From the NCBI GenBank assembly GCA_937875295.1, contig CALLXS010000008.1, positions 1 to 31,677 on the forward strand: 31,677 nt of DNA, in the 5' to 3' direction. Below, piece by piece: positions 15,758-23,496 of this stretch. Source of the DNA: an uncultured bacterium (GTDB taxonomy: Bacteria; Bacteroidota; Ignavibacteria; Kapaibacteriales; UBA2268). Numbering within the stretch: the first letter of the stretch is position 1; every line of letters begins with the position of its first letter. The notes beneath the pieces are model-generated. The model made no database searches. It saw only the letters and a program-made list of their open reading frames with translations, and was not told the origin of the DNA. The position numbers were made by a program, and so were the translations under genes.

Positions 15758-17668
15758 TTATTTATTAGTATTATTCCTATTATTTGGACGTTTTTTATTT
15801 TGAGAATTATTATTTTTTTGATTTTGTTTATTTTTTAAATCTTTTAAATCTTTATATGATGCCCCTGGAGGAAGTTTCTTTTGCATTTCTGCCAAATTTT
15901 GAGCTTCTTTCATTTTTTTCTGCATCCAAGATTCCTTTTTAGGTGCTTTTTTCAAATCTTCAAGTGTCAATTTTGATTTTGAAAAATTCTCTATAAAATA
16001 TTGCTGACCGATTGATAATAAATTAAATACAAAATAATATAAGTTTAAGCCTGCTGGCAAATATGCAAACATAATTGTAAACATAATTGGCATCATATAG
16101 ACCATTGCTTTTTGGCGTGGGTCAGTTAAACTTTGCTTTTGTTGCAAGAACATTGTCACACCCATAGCTAAGGCTAATCCTGAAATATGCTTTAATCCCA
16201 ATAAAGAGAAAGGTAATTTAAAAAGTACATCCGGTTGAGATAAATCAGTAATCCACAAGCCAAAATATGTTTGTCTAAGGTCAATTACATTGCTTAATAC
16301 AGCCCAAAGTGCATATAAAATTGGAAGTTGGAATAATAGAGGCAAGCAACCTCCAGCTGGATTAATACCGTAATCGCCGTAAATACGCATAGTTTCTTGC
16401 TGTTGCTTCATCTGGTCATCTTTATATCTTTCACGCATTTTGTTCAGTTCTGGGTTAATGAGTTTCATTTTCTGAACTGATTGCATTTGCTTAATAGATA
16501 ATGGATAAAGCAAAAGTTTCATTACAAAAGAAAATAAGATGATAGCTATACCATAATTCCCAACTAAATTATAAATCATTTTGAAGAAAGGTAGCATAAA
16601 GTATTCTCCAATTGGACGAATAATTTTCCATCCTAAATTAATTAATCCTTCTATGCCATTCTCTTCACATAAATCATAATCAAGAGGTCCGATATAAACT
16701 CTAAAATTATCTGTCTGCACACCGCCATAATATGGTATTTTCACAGATAAATCATATTTTTCTATTTTACCTTCGTCATTAGTATTATAAAATTTCCCAC
16801 TAGCAGTCGCACTTGCTTTAGTTTGTCTAAATGGTTGAGGTATAATAGCAGTCGCGAAGTATTTGATTTTAATTGCAGCATAATCTAAAGTACCAATTGA
16901 AGAGACTGGCTCTACGTCTGTACTATTTGCATTTAGAGTACTTGTTTCTTCATTTGATACAAGGACAGCTTCGGCAGCATCACTTTCGCCAACGGAATTC
17001 ACTTCTTGATAAGTTAGCCCATTTTTCCAATCTAAATTATAATTTTTTAGTCGTAGGAATGAGTCCATATTTTTCATTTGGACACCGGCATTTAAATAAT
17101 ATTTACCATTATAGAAAGTATAGCTTCGGATTATTTGAGAATTATCATTTAGAGTTAAAGTAGCATTTATTACTATAGAATCGTTATTGCTAAGTTTAAT
17201 ATTATTATTACCATTAGTATTGAATTGGAATTTCAAATTTCTAGTATCGATAATATCGTCTGCCACACCTCTGCCGGTTATACTTAATCCAAGTACGCCC
17301 TTTTTATCTGCGATTAATTGAGTAGGTACTTTATCCCATTTATTATATTTTTTTAATGTCCATTTGCGAATTGCTGCACCATTAGAACTTATAATAGCAG
17401 TATATAAATCAGTCTCGATTGTAATAAAATCTTCAGTTTGATTTGAGAATTTAGAAAAGTCCTCTCCAAATTTACGAATTGCTATTGAAGAATCACTTTC
17501 TTTAATAACTTCTTTAAATGTATTAGCTGTATCTTTTTTCTCTTGAAGTGTTTGCTTATTATTTGTTTGATTGATTTCTGGTGGCCTATAATTAAATGAA
17601 TTATAAACCATATAACCAACAAATATTAGCGTGATTAATACTAGTCCAAGTAAATTCTTTTTATCCAT
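15758..17668 (-). CDS. yidC: membrane protein insertase YidC
   Basis: A 636-residue insertase that places proteins into the inner membrane alone or with SecYEG. TM1 is at ~6-24, then a large periplasmic beta domain (~80-345), then the conserved five-helix core from ~358: ILFSFVMKLLLYPLSIKQMQS with Lys384 where E. coli has the groove Arg, the coiled-coil loop (~395-430), GINPAGGCLPLLFQLPILYALW, and the last helices near 520-555. The C-terminal ~75 residues are basic and Asn/Gln/Lys-rich, a tail likely to bind ribosomes. It starts 12 bases after yidD, in the order rpmH-rnpA-yidD-yidC, and is probably cotranscribed with it. A hairpin ends the cluster. Confidence 0.96.
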   Translation of the reverse strand: MDKKNLLGLVLITLIFVGYMVYNSFNYRPPEINQTNNKQTLQEKKDTANTFKEVIKESDSSIAIRKFGEDFSKFSNQTEDFITIETDLYTAIISSNGAAIRKWTLKKYNKWDKVPTQLIADKKGVLGLSITGRGVADDIIDTRNLKFQFNTNGNNNIKLSNNDSIVINATLTLNDNSQIIRSYTFYNGKYYLNAGVQMKNMDSFLRLKNYNLDWKNGLTYQEVNSVGESDAAEAVLVSNEETSTLNANSTDVEPVSSIGTLDYAAIKIKYFATAIIPQPFRQTKASATASGKFYNTNDEGKIEKYDLSVKIPYYGGVQTDNFRVYIGPLDYDLCEENGIEGLINLGWKIIRPIGEYFMLPFFKMIYNLVGNYGIAIILFSFVMKLLLYPLSIKQMQSVQKMKLINPELNKMRERYKDDQMKQQQETMRIYGDYGINPAGGCLPLLFQLPILYALWAVLSNVIDLRQTYFGLWITDLSQPDVLFKLPFSLLGLKHISGLALAMGVTMFLQQKQSLTDPRQKAMVYMMPIMFTIMFAYLPAGLNLYYFVFNLLSIGQQYFIENFSKSKLTLEDLKKAPKKESWMQKKMKEAQNLAEMQKKLPPGASYKDLKDLKNKQNQKNNNSQNKKRPNNRNNTNK

Positions 17669-17680
17669 ATTTTTTATATA

Positions 17681-17914
17681 TTACTTTCTATTTTTCTTTA
17701 TTAACTTTTCAGGTACATAGTCAAATCCACCTTCGTGAAGTGGATTACATTTTAAAATTCTTATTACGCTTAGTCTTATGCCGTTGAAAATTCCGTGTCT
17801 TTGCAATGCTTCAATAGCATAATTAGAGCAAGTAGGATAAAACCTGCAGGTATTAGGAAATGCAGGAGATATAAATCTTTGATATAATTTTATTAAAAAT
17901 ATTATTATTTTCAT
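17681..17914 (-). CDS. yidD: membrane protein insertion efficiency factor YidD
   Basis: A 77-residue protein with the family signature FPNTCRFYPTCSNYAIEAL and the end motif NPLHEGGFDYVP. It is thought to lie at the inner face of the membrane and assist YidC. The ATG at 17914 is chosen over a TTG at 17920 because family members start MK(K)-hydrophobic at this point. It sits between rnpA and yidC with only a 12-base gap to yidC. No clear ribosome binding site. Confidence 0.95.
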   Translation of the reverse strand: MKIIIFLIKLYQRFISPAFPNTCRFYPTCSNYAIEALQRHGIFNGIRLSVIRILKCNPLHEGGFDYVPEKLIKKNRK

Positions 17915-17966
17915 TATCAATATAATATTTAGTTCAAAGAATTCTTGCTTATTTAATAAATTTTCT

Positions 17967-18374
17967 TTATTTAAAATGTTGCAATTTTGATCTTGAGCTT
18001 TCTAAAAGCATTTCAATATTTGATTTTACTTCAATTAACTTCAAATTTTGAGGTTTTTCGAATGGTTTATTCCAAAAAACAATCAAATAATTAATATAAG
18101 GAGCTAAATCTGCGAAGTTATCATTTTTAATAAATATTTCTCTTAGAGATGCTCGAATTAATCGCTTAGCTCTATTTCTGCTAACTGCCTTTTTAATGTA
18201 CCTTTTCTTAACAATTGCTGCATATAATATTTCATTTCCAGAATGAAGTTGCGAAGTAAAAGAAATATATATTGTAGCATTTTGATTTGAAATTTTCTTT
18301 GATTTCATGAAAATATTTTTAAATAGCTTTTGCCCTTTAATAGGCTTTAAGTGAAATTTAATATTTTCATTCAT
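17967..18374 (-). CDS. rnpA: ribonuclease P protein component
   Basis: The protein subunit of RNase P, which trims tRNA 5' leaders together with the catalytic RNA. The signature VSRNRAKRLIRASLRE (the RNR motif) and the KGQKLFKNIF opening identify it. The frame is open upstream to an ATG at 18443 (158 residues), but the ATG at 18374 (135 residues, MNENIKFHLKPIKGQ) matches normal family length, and the extra N-terminal 23 residues would be coded partly within a hairpin arm. No Shine-Dalgarno site supports either. It follows rpmH and precedes yidD, the conserved order. The RNA subunit is not in the window. Confidence 0.9.
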   Translation of the reverse strand: MNENIKFHLKPIKGQKLFKNIFMKSKKISNQNATIYISFTSQLHSGNEILYAAIVKKRYIKKAVSRNRAKRLIRASLREIFIKNDNFADLAPYINYLIVFWNKPFEKPQNLKLIEVKSNIEMLLESSRSKLQHFK

Positions 18375-18424
18375 TTTAATAAGTTGATTTAAAAAATGTA
18401 ATCTTCGAAAATTTGCTAAACAAG

Positions 18425-18475
18425 AAACTTCTGTCGTTCGCAATTAAATTAAAAAATACGAACAAACAGAAGTTT
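18425..18475 (-). promoter_or_regulatory. long hairpin between rpmH and rnpA
   Basis: AAACTTCTGT (18425-18434) pairs with ACAGAAGTTT (18466-18475), and after a small internal loop GTTCG (18436-18440) pairs with CGAAC (18459-18463), leaving an 18-base end loop: 15 bp in all. There is no T-run on either side, so it is not a simple terminator. It may mark a processing point or set the ratio of L34 to RnpA. Confidence 0.6.
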
Positions 18476-18522
18476 ATATTATCAATAGATTCATCAGCAA
18501 AACTTAAGAACAGTTTGCTTGA

Positions 18523-18678
18523 TTAATATTTCTTGCGTTCATCGCTTACAGATATTTTATATCTGCCCTTAGCGCGACGTGATGCTAATACTTTACGACC
18601 ATTTTTGGTTGCCATTCTCTCTCTAAATCCATGCTTATGCAATCTTTTGCGTCTGCTAGGCTGAAAAGTTCTTTTCAT
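18523..18678 (-). CDS. rpmH: 50S ribosomal protein L34
   Basis: A 51-residue, highly basic protein that reads MKRTFQPSRRKRLHKHGF, then MATKNGRKVLASRRAKGR, the full L34 pattern. It is a structural protein of the large ribosomal subunit. The gene was found by reading the minus strand directly, as it is very short. It begins the rpmH-rnpA-yidD-yidC cluster. In many bacteria dnaA and the origin lie just upstream; here an S9 peptidase gene occupies that place. Confidence 0.97.
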   Translation of the reverse strand: MKRTFQPSRRKRLHKHGFRERMATKNGRKVLASRRAKGRYKISVSDERKKY

Positions 18679-18736
18679 TTTTTATCAAGTCCTTTATTTA
18701 TTATATTATTATTTATTTTGCTTTTGAAATAAAGTA

Positions 18737-18784
18737 AGTTCCATAATTATTATTCTTAAATTAGAAAGGTAAAATTATGGAACT
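18737..18784 (-). promoter_or_regulatory. perfect 12-bp inverted repeat between the S9 peptidase gene and rpmH
   Basis: AGTTCCATAATT (18737-18748) and AATTATGGAACT (18773-18784) flank a 24-base spacer. It lies in the 188-base gap after the peptidase stop and before rpmH. It may end the peptidase transcript, fold in the rpmH leader or be an operator. Directly next to it, CAAATATA (18786-18793) reads TATATTTG on the minus strand, a match to the Bacteroidota -7 box, but no -33 box is at the right distance. Confidence 0.5.
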
Positions 18785-18866
18785 ACAAATATACGAAAAT
18801 TTATTCTAAAAATATATACAAAAAATAATTACATATTTATTTTTTTAGTAAATTTGGTACATTTCA

Positions 18867-20966
18867 TTATTTACAATATTTATCTAAAAATTTGAAAAAT
18901 TCAGTATCCCAAATAATAAATTCTTGAGGTTTTGCTACGAAATGCGTTTCGTCAGGAAATACCAATAATTTAGACGGTATGCCTTTTACTTGTGCTGCTG
19001 TATAAGCCTCTATACTTTGTGTATATGGTACGCGGAAGTCTCTTTCACCTGTGAAAATTAAAATAGGAGTCTTCCAATTATCAACGAATTTATGAGGTGA
19101 ATTTTTTTGATAAAATTCTTTGTTTTTTGCTTCCCAATAAGGTCCGCCATATTCCCAATTTGGAAACCATAATTCTTCGGTTGCACCATACATACTTTCT
19201 AAATTAAATACTCCGCAATGAGATACAAATGCTTTGAATCTATCATTTGAATTTCCTTCCATCCAAAAGGCTGCATATCCTCCTGCACTTGCTCCAGCTG
19301 CACAAAGTGCATCTTTATTTATATATGGTTCTTTTGCCATATCGTCAGTACAATCTAAAATATCTTCCATAGGATGACCACCCCAATCGCCTGTAATATC
19401 ATTATTCCAGCTTTGACCGAAACCAGGTACTCCGCGGCGATTTGGCAACATAATTACATACCCATGAGATGCCATTAAATAATAATTCCATCTAAAGTGA
19501 AAACTTTGCGAAAGCATACTCTGAGGACCACCTTGCAAATATGACATCATTGGATATTTTTTGTTTTTGTCAAAATTTGGTGGATACACTATCCAGCACA
19601 TTATATCTTTTCCATCACGGGATTTTACCCATCTTCGAGCTACTTTAATATTAGCGTAAGTTGACATTAAATCATCATTAATTTTGGTAATTTTAGTTAC
19701 TTTGCTACTTGCCAAGTCCATTTTATAATAATTAACCGGTTCGCTAATACTTTCACGACCATACACTAAAAATTTACCGTCAGGGGTAATACTCAATCCT
19801 TTATCATGATTATACCAACCATTAGTTACATATTGCCAATTTCCATTTGTAATATCAATTTTATGAATTTGCACTGAGCCTGTATCTTCAGCAGAAAAAT
19901 ACATAAATTTAGAATCAGGTGACCAAATTTTCTCTCCTACCCATTGGTCAATTTTACCTGAAATATCATTGAATTTGTCTGATTTTATATCATATAGCAT
20001 AAGTCTGCGTTTATCAGATTCAAAGCCATCGTTTGCCATACTTACAAACGCTATATATTTGCCATCTGGAGAATATAATGGGTCTAAATCGTAGCCTTTA
20101 TTAGAAGCAGAAATATTACGAGCTGTTTTGCTTTCAAGATTATACACATAAATATCAGTATTTGTGTGAGTTATAAAATCTAATCCTTTTACTTTACGAC
20201 CTACATAAGCTATTTCTTTAGAATCAGGAGACCAAGAAATTTGTTCGCTACCACCCCAAGGCTTAGTTGGTACATCAAAAGGTTCATTAATATTAATATC
20301 AACTGGGTTTCCACCCTTAGATGAAATATAAAATAGATGCGAAGCAAATTCATCATTCCAAGCATCCCAGTGACGAATTGGTAGTTCTGTAAATATCCTA
20401 ACATCTGCTTTAGAGTAATCGGGATATTCATCGGCAGTAGTTTTAAACATCTTCACATCAGAGCTAAAAGAAATATATTTTCCATCTGGAGACCAAGAAA
20501 TATTAGATGCACCGTTTTCAATAGTTGTGATTTGTATAACGTTCTTACCATTTATATCCATTGTAAAGACTTGGTATGAGCCATTTCTATCGGAAACGAA
20601 TGCAATCAATTTCCCGTCTGGAGACCAGCGAGCTTCTACGTTAGATTTCTGATCTTTTGTGAGTTGTTTTATTGTTTTGCCGTCAGTAGAAGCTAAGAAT
20701 ATATCTTTTTGAAATCTATTTTCGCTCAAAACAGTTGTCGATTGATTAAAAAGTATCCATTTTCCATCTGGAGAAAGCTGCATATCGCTTAATCTTTTTA
20801 ATTTCATCAGTTCGGTAGTTGTAAATATTTTTTTCCCTTTTTCCTCAGATAAATTCCAAGAATTAATATTTGTATTAGTTAATTTTTCGCTTTGAGCTGA
20901 ATGCATAACTTGAGAACAAAATACACACATTAAAGCAAATAATAGATTTTTTGTGATTTTTTTCAT
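18867..20966 (-). CDS. exported S9 family prolyl oligopeptidase, DPP5-like
   Basis: A 699-residue serine peptidase. It has a signal peptide (MKKITKNLLFALMCVFC..., cut near SA-QS at 24), then an N-terminal propeller with at least six blades marked by (L/W)SPDGK motifs (65-69, 115-119, 159-163, 246-250, 299-303, 349-353), and a C-terminal alpha/beta-hydrolase domain. The catalytic triad is Ser560 in GASAGG, Asp643 in GERDFRVP and His675 in DETHF. The spacing of the triad and the length fit the dipeptidyl peptidase 5 type known from Porphyromonas, which releases dipeptides in the periplasm; the exact specificity is inferred. It suggests growth on peptides. It is the gene upstream of rpmH on the same strand, probably with its own transcript. 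Confidence 0.92.
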   Translation of the reverse strand: MKKITKNLLFALMCVFCSQVMHSAQSEKLTNTNINSWNLSEEKGKKIFTTTELMKLKRLSDMQLSPDGKWILFNQSTTVLSENRFQKDIFLASTDGKTIKQLTKDQKSNVEARWSPDGKLIAFVSDRNGSYQVFTMDINGKNVIQITTIENGASNISWSPDGKYISFSSDVKMFKTTADEYPDYSKADVRIFTELPIRHWDAWNDEFASHLFYISSKGGNPVDININEPFDVPTKPWGGSEQISWSPDSKEIAYVGRKVKGLDFITHTNTDIYVYNLESKTARNISASNKGYDLDPLYSPDGKYIAFVSMANDGFESDKRRLMLYDIKSDKFNDISGKIDQWVGEKIWSPDSKFMYFSAEDTGSVQIHKIDITNGNWQYVTNGWYNHDKGLSITPDGKFLVYGRESISEPVNYYKMDLASSKVTKITKINDDLMSTYANIKVARRWVKSRDGKDIMCWIVYPPNFDKNKKYPMMSYLQGGPQSMLSQSFHFRWNYYLMASHGYVIMLPNRRGVPGFGQSWNNDITGDWGGHPMEDILDCTDDMAKEPYINKDALCAAGASAGGYAAFWMEGNSNDRFKAFVSHCGVFNLESMYGATEELWFPNWEYGGPYWEAKNKEFYQKNSPHKFVDNWKTPILIFTGERDFRVPYTQSIEAYTAAQVKGIPSKLLVFPDETHFVAKPQEFIIWDTEFFKFLDKYCK

Positions 20967-21169
20967 GATTAAATATTTAAGTAATTTTATTAATTTATTT
21001 TTCAGACTGATTTACAAAATTAACAAAAAAAAGTAAATTTTTGATATTAGAATTACTAAAAGTATATAAAAAAAGTAATATAAAGTATTTTATTAAACTT
21101 TTTAGAATTTGAAACGTCTAATATTTTAGAAAGTACTGATTGGTATTTTGTATAAAATTAAAGGAACTT

Positions 21170-21625
21170 ATGAATATTAATAATATTAAATCTAAATTAA
21201 TCATCGGTGGAATTACATTATTTATCGGTATTGGAGCTTTTTCTCAGTTAAATAGTGATAATTTTTCTTATGACACTAATAAAGCTGACAAATTATATAA
21301 AAAATATTGTTCAAAGTGCCATAAAAACAGCGGAGATGGTATAAAAAGAGTATATCCTCCTATTAAAAATGCTGATTATATTAAAAATGCTGGTAAAGAT
21401 GAATTACTCCGTGGTATGCTATTCGGAAGAAGTGGAAGTGTGGTTGTAAATGGTGTGAAATATAATGGGGTGATGACTACGGAAGTTGATAAATCACTTA
21501 ATGACGAAGATATAGCTTTAATTCTGCAACATATCTATATTAAATATAATAATATTAATATAAATGTAAATGCAAATGATGTAAAAAAAGCTAGAAAAGC
21601 TGGGAAATTACCTCCTCATAAATAA
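21170..21625 (+). CDS. small c-type cytochrome, exported
   Basis: The ATG at 21170 is chosen because AAAGG lies five bases upstream and the Met starts a signal or anchor helix (KLIIGGITLFIGIGAF); an ATG ten codons further up lacks one. The mature part is a single class I cytochrome c domain: haem motif CSKCH (47-51), then YPPIKNADYI, and Met102 in YNGVMTTEV as the likely sixth haem ligand, followed by the family helix LNDEDIALILQHIY. Length is 151 residues. It carries electrons in the periplasm; related domains occur as free carriers or next to cytochrome oxidases or NirK. No such partner is in the window. It is divergent from the peptidase gene and ends at a terminator. Confidence 0.9.
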   Translation: MNINNIKSKLIIGGITLFIGIGAFSQLNSDNFSYDTNKADKLYKKYCSKCHKNSGDGIKRVYPPIKNADYIKNAGKDELLRGMLFGRSGSVVVNGVKYNGVMTTEVDKSLNDEDIALILQHIYIKYNNININVNANDVKKARKAGKLPPHK

Positions 21626-21655
21626 TCACAAATAAATTAAATAACTTTTAAGAGA

Positions 21656-21696
21656 AAAGTCCAATTATTTTTAAATAATAATCGGACTTTCTTTTT
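21656..21696 (+). terminator. intrinsic terminator after the cytochrome gene
   Basis: AAAGTCC (21656-21662) pairs with GGACTTT (21684-21690), with further AT pairing inside (ATTATTT/AAATAAT), followed by CTTTTT. It lies between two convergent genes and may act on both strands, though the T-run favours the + strand. Confidence 0.85.
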
Positions 21697-21719
21697 AATT
21701 TGAAATTAGTTTTTATTGC

Positions 21720-22343
21720 TTAGAATAGAACATATTTAAAACCAAATATCACTGAAAAATTCTTTGGATCTTTATATGGATTAATACTATTATAAATATC
21801 TGCTCCATCAGTAATTTTAGTAACACCAAAATTTACTCTTCCATCGACATACATTCTATTTTGAATTTTTCTCTCGTAACCAAGAGTAAAGCCAAAATCT
21901 AATAAATTGAAATCTGGTTTAAAGGAGTTTAAACCTTGTGTCTGAGTCATCGTAACATTGCTACCAATGTTAATTCCAAAATATGGACCAATAAACACAC
22001 CATTATTCCCAATTATAACTTTTGCTAAAACTGGTATTTCAATATAAGTTAATTTAGTATTAATATCTACAGTAGTGTTTAACACATTGATATCAAGACT
22101 TCTTGAGCCTCCCTTGCTTACATATAACAATTCTGGTTGAATTGCAAACATATCAGCTAGTTTAAATTCGAGACTTGCACCAATTCCATAAGAAAACGTC
22201 AAGCCTTGATTAGTCTCGTCAGTAATTGTACTAGTACCTAATAATGCTTTTGCTCCAAATTCTACTTCTTGTGCATTTGTATTAAGTGAAGTAGAAAATA
22301 GTGAAATTGTTGTAATGACAGCCATTAATAAAAGCTTTTTCAT
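21720..22343 (-). CDS. outer-membrane beta-barrel protein, PorT/OMP_b-brl type
   Basis: A 207-residue protein with a signal peptide (MKKLLLMAVITTISLFSTSLNTNA, cut at NA-QE) and alternating strands that end in an aromatic residue (FSVIFGFKYVLF), the signature of an outer-membrane barrel. Blocks such as FKLADMFAIQPELLYVSKGG and YIEIPVLAKVI are typical of the Bacteroidota 'outer membrane beta-barrel' (PorT-like) family. The specific role is unknown; most members are structural or uncharacterised. AAAGGA lies six bases before the ATG. The gene is divergent from folP and convergent with the cytochrome gene. Confidence 0.88.
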   Translation of the reverse strand: MKKLLLMAVITTISLFSTSLNTNAQEVEFGAKALLGTSTITDETNQGLTFSYGIGASLEFKLADMFAIQPELLYVSKGGSRSLDINVLNTTVDINTKLTYIEIPVLAKVIIGNNGVFIGPYFGINIGSNVTMTQTQGLNSFKPDFNLLDFGFTLGYERKIQNRMYVDGRVNFGVTKITDGADIYNSINPYKDPKNFSVIFGFKYVLF

Positions 22344-22459
22344 TTTTATTCCTTTCTTTTTTATGATTTTTATAATTTAATTATTACTCTTTTTATTATA
22401 ATCCTAATTAACGAAAGAAAGATTATTTAATTTCATAAAATTATAAATTTAATATTATC

Positions 22460-22490
22460 TTGATTATTGTTTTAGATTCTATTAATTTTG
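22460..22490 (+). promoter_or_regulatory. candidate Bacteroidota-type promoter of folP
   Basis: CTTG at 22459-22462 followed after 20 bases by TAATTTTG (22483-22490) fits the Bacteroidota -33 (TTTG/TTG) and -7 (TAnnTTTG) pattern. The start codon is 34 bases further on. Such short words are expected by chance in AT-rich DNA, so support is moderate. Confidence 0.4.
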
Positions 22491-22524
22491 TGAATTATAA
22501 ATTTCTATTTATGGATTAGACATT

Positions 22525-23367
22525 ATGGAATCCAATACAAATTCACAAAATATCAATCAAAAATTTTACTATTATAATTTCCCTAAAATAATGGGAATTA
22601 TGAATGCTACTCCTGATTCTTTTTCAGATAATGGTAAATATTTTAATATAGATGAAGCAATTAAGCATTGCATGGAAATGATTAGCGATGGAGCTGATAT
22701 AATTGATATAGGAGGAGAAAGCACTCGACCTGGTTCAAATAGTATATCTGCGGAAGAAGAAATAAAAAGGATTATTCCAATTGTGGAGAAAATTCGCTCT
22801 CTTGAGCCTAATATTCCAATTTCAATTGATACTACTAAATCACAAGTAGCCGAAGCTGCTCTTATTGCTGGTGCTAATATAATAAATGATATTTCTGGAT
22901 TGACATTCGATCCCGCGCTTGCTGGAATAATCGCTAAATATAAGGCAGAAGTAATAATTATGCATATTAAAGGTGAACCACGTTCTATGCAAAATAATCC
23001 TACTTATGATAATGTCGTGCAAGAAGTTTATGATTTTCTAAAAAATCAAATTGCATTTGCTCAAAACGCAGGAATTAAGAAAATTTATGCAGATATTGGA
23101 ATTGGTTTTGGGAAATCTATTGAACATAATTTCGAATTATTAAGAAATATTGATACTTATTATAAATTAGATGTACCACTCTTACTCGGAATTTCTAGGA
23201 AATCATTTATTGGCAAAACGCTAGATATTGATATTCCGAATGATAGAGACGCAGCAACAGCCTTATTGCATTCATTACTTTTAAATCAGAAAATTGATAT
23301 AATACGTGTGCATAATGTGAAATTGCATTCTCAATTAAGGGATTTATTCTATGAATTAAATTATTAG
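22525..23367 (+). CDS. folP: dihydropteroate synthase
   Basis: A 280-residue cytoplasmic enzyme that joins p-aminobenzoate to hydroxymethyl-dihydropterin diphosphate in folate synthesis; it is the sulfonamide target. All family motifs are present in order: IMGIMNATPDSFSDNG (22-37), DIGGESTRPGS (61-71), SIDTTKS (100-106), NDISG (121-125), MHIKG (146-150), GIGFGKS (192-198), GISRKSFIG (222-230) and RVHNV (261-265). The length is normal. No other folate genes are nearby. It stands alone between a divergent barrel gene and a convergent dehydrogenase gene. Confidence 0.97.
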   Translation: MESNTNSQNINQKFYYYNFPKIMGIMNATPDSFSDNGKYFNIDEAIKHCMEMISDGADIIDIGGESTRPGSNSISAEEEIKRIIPIVEKIRSLEPNIPISIDTTKSQVAEAALIAGANIINDISGLTFDPALAGIIAKYKAEVIIMHIKGEPRSMQNNPTYDNVVQEVYDFLKNQIAFAQNAGIKKIYADIGIGFGKSIEHNFELLRNIDTYYKLDVPLLLGISRKSFIGKTLDIDIPNDRDAATALLHSLLLNQKIDIIRVHNVKLHSQLRDLFYELNY

Positions 23368-23422
23368 ATATAATAATAAATAATTATTGCTTTTTGATAC
23401 TTATTTAAGTTGTTTCTATTAA

Positions 23423-23460
23423 AAAACTCACCCTTTAAGAAATCTTATTGGGTGAGTTTT
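23423..23460. terminator. bidirectional terminator between folP and the dehydrogenase gene
   Basis: AAAACTCACCC (23423-23433) and GGGTGAGTTTT (23450-23460) form a perfect 11-bp stem with an inner AAGA/TCTT pair. T-runs end both strands of the stem, and the two flanking genes converge on it. Confidence 0.88.
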
Positions 23461-23496
23461 ATAATTTTCAAAAATGATTACTATATAATTATATTA

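Noticed and set aside
18679..18866. Chromosomal origin next to rpmH
   Set aside because: There is no dnaA gene and no DnaA-box cluster; high AT content is general here.
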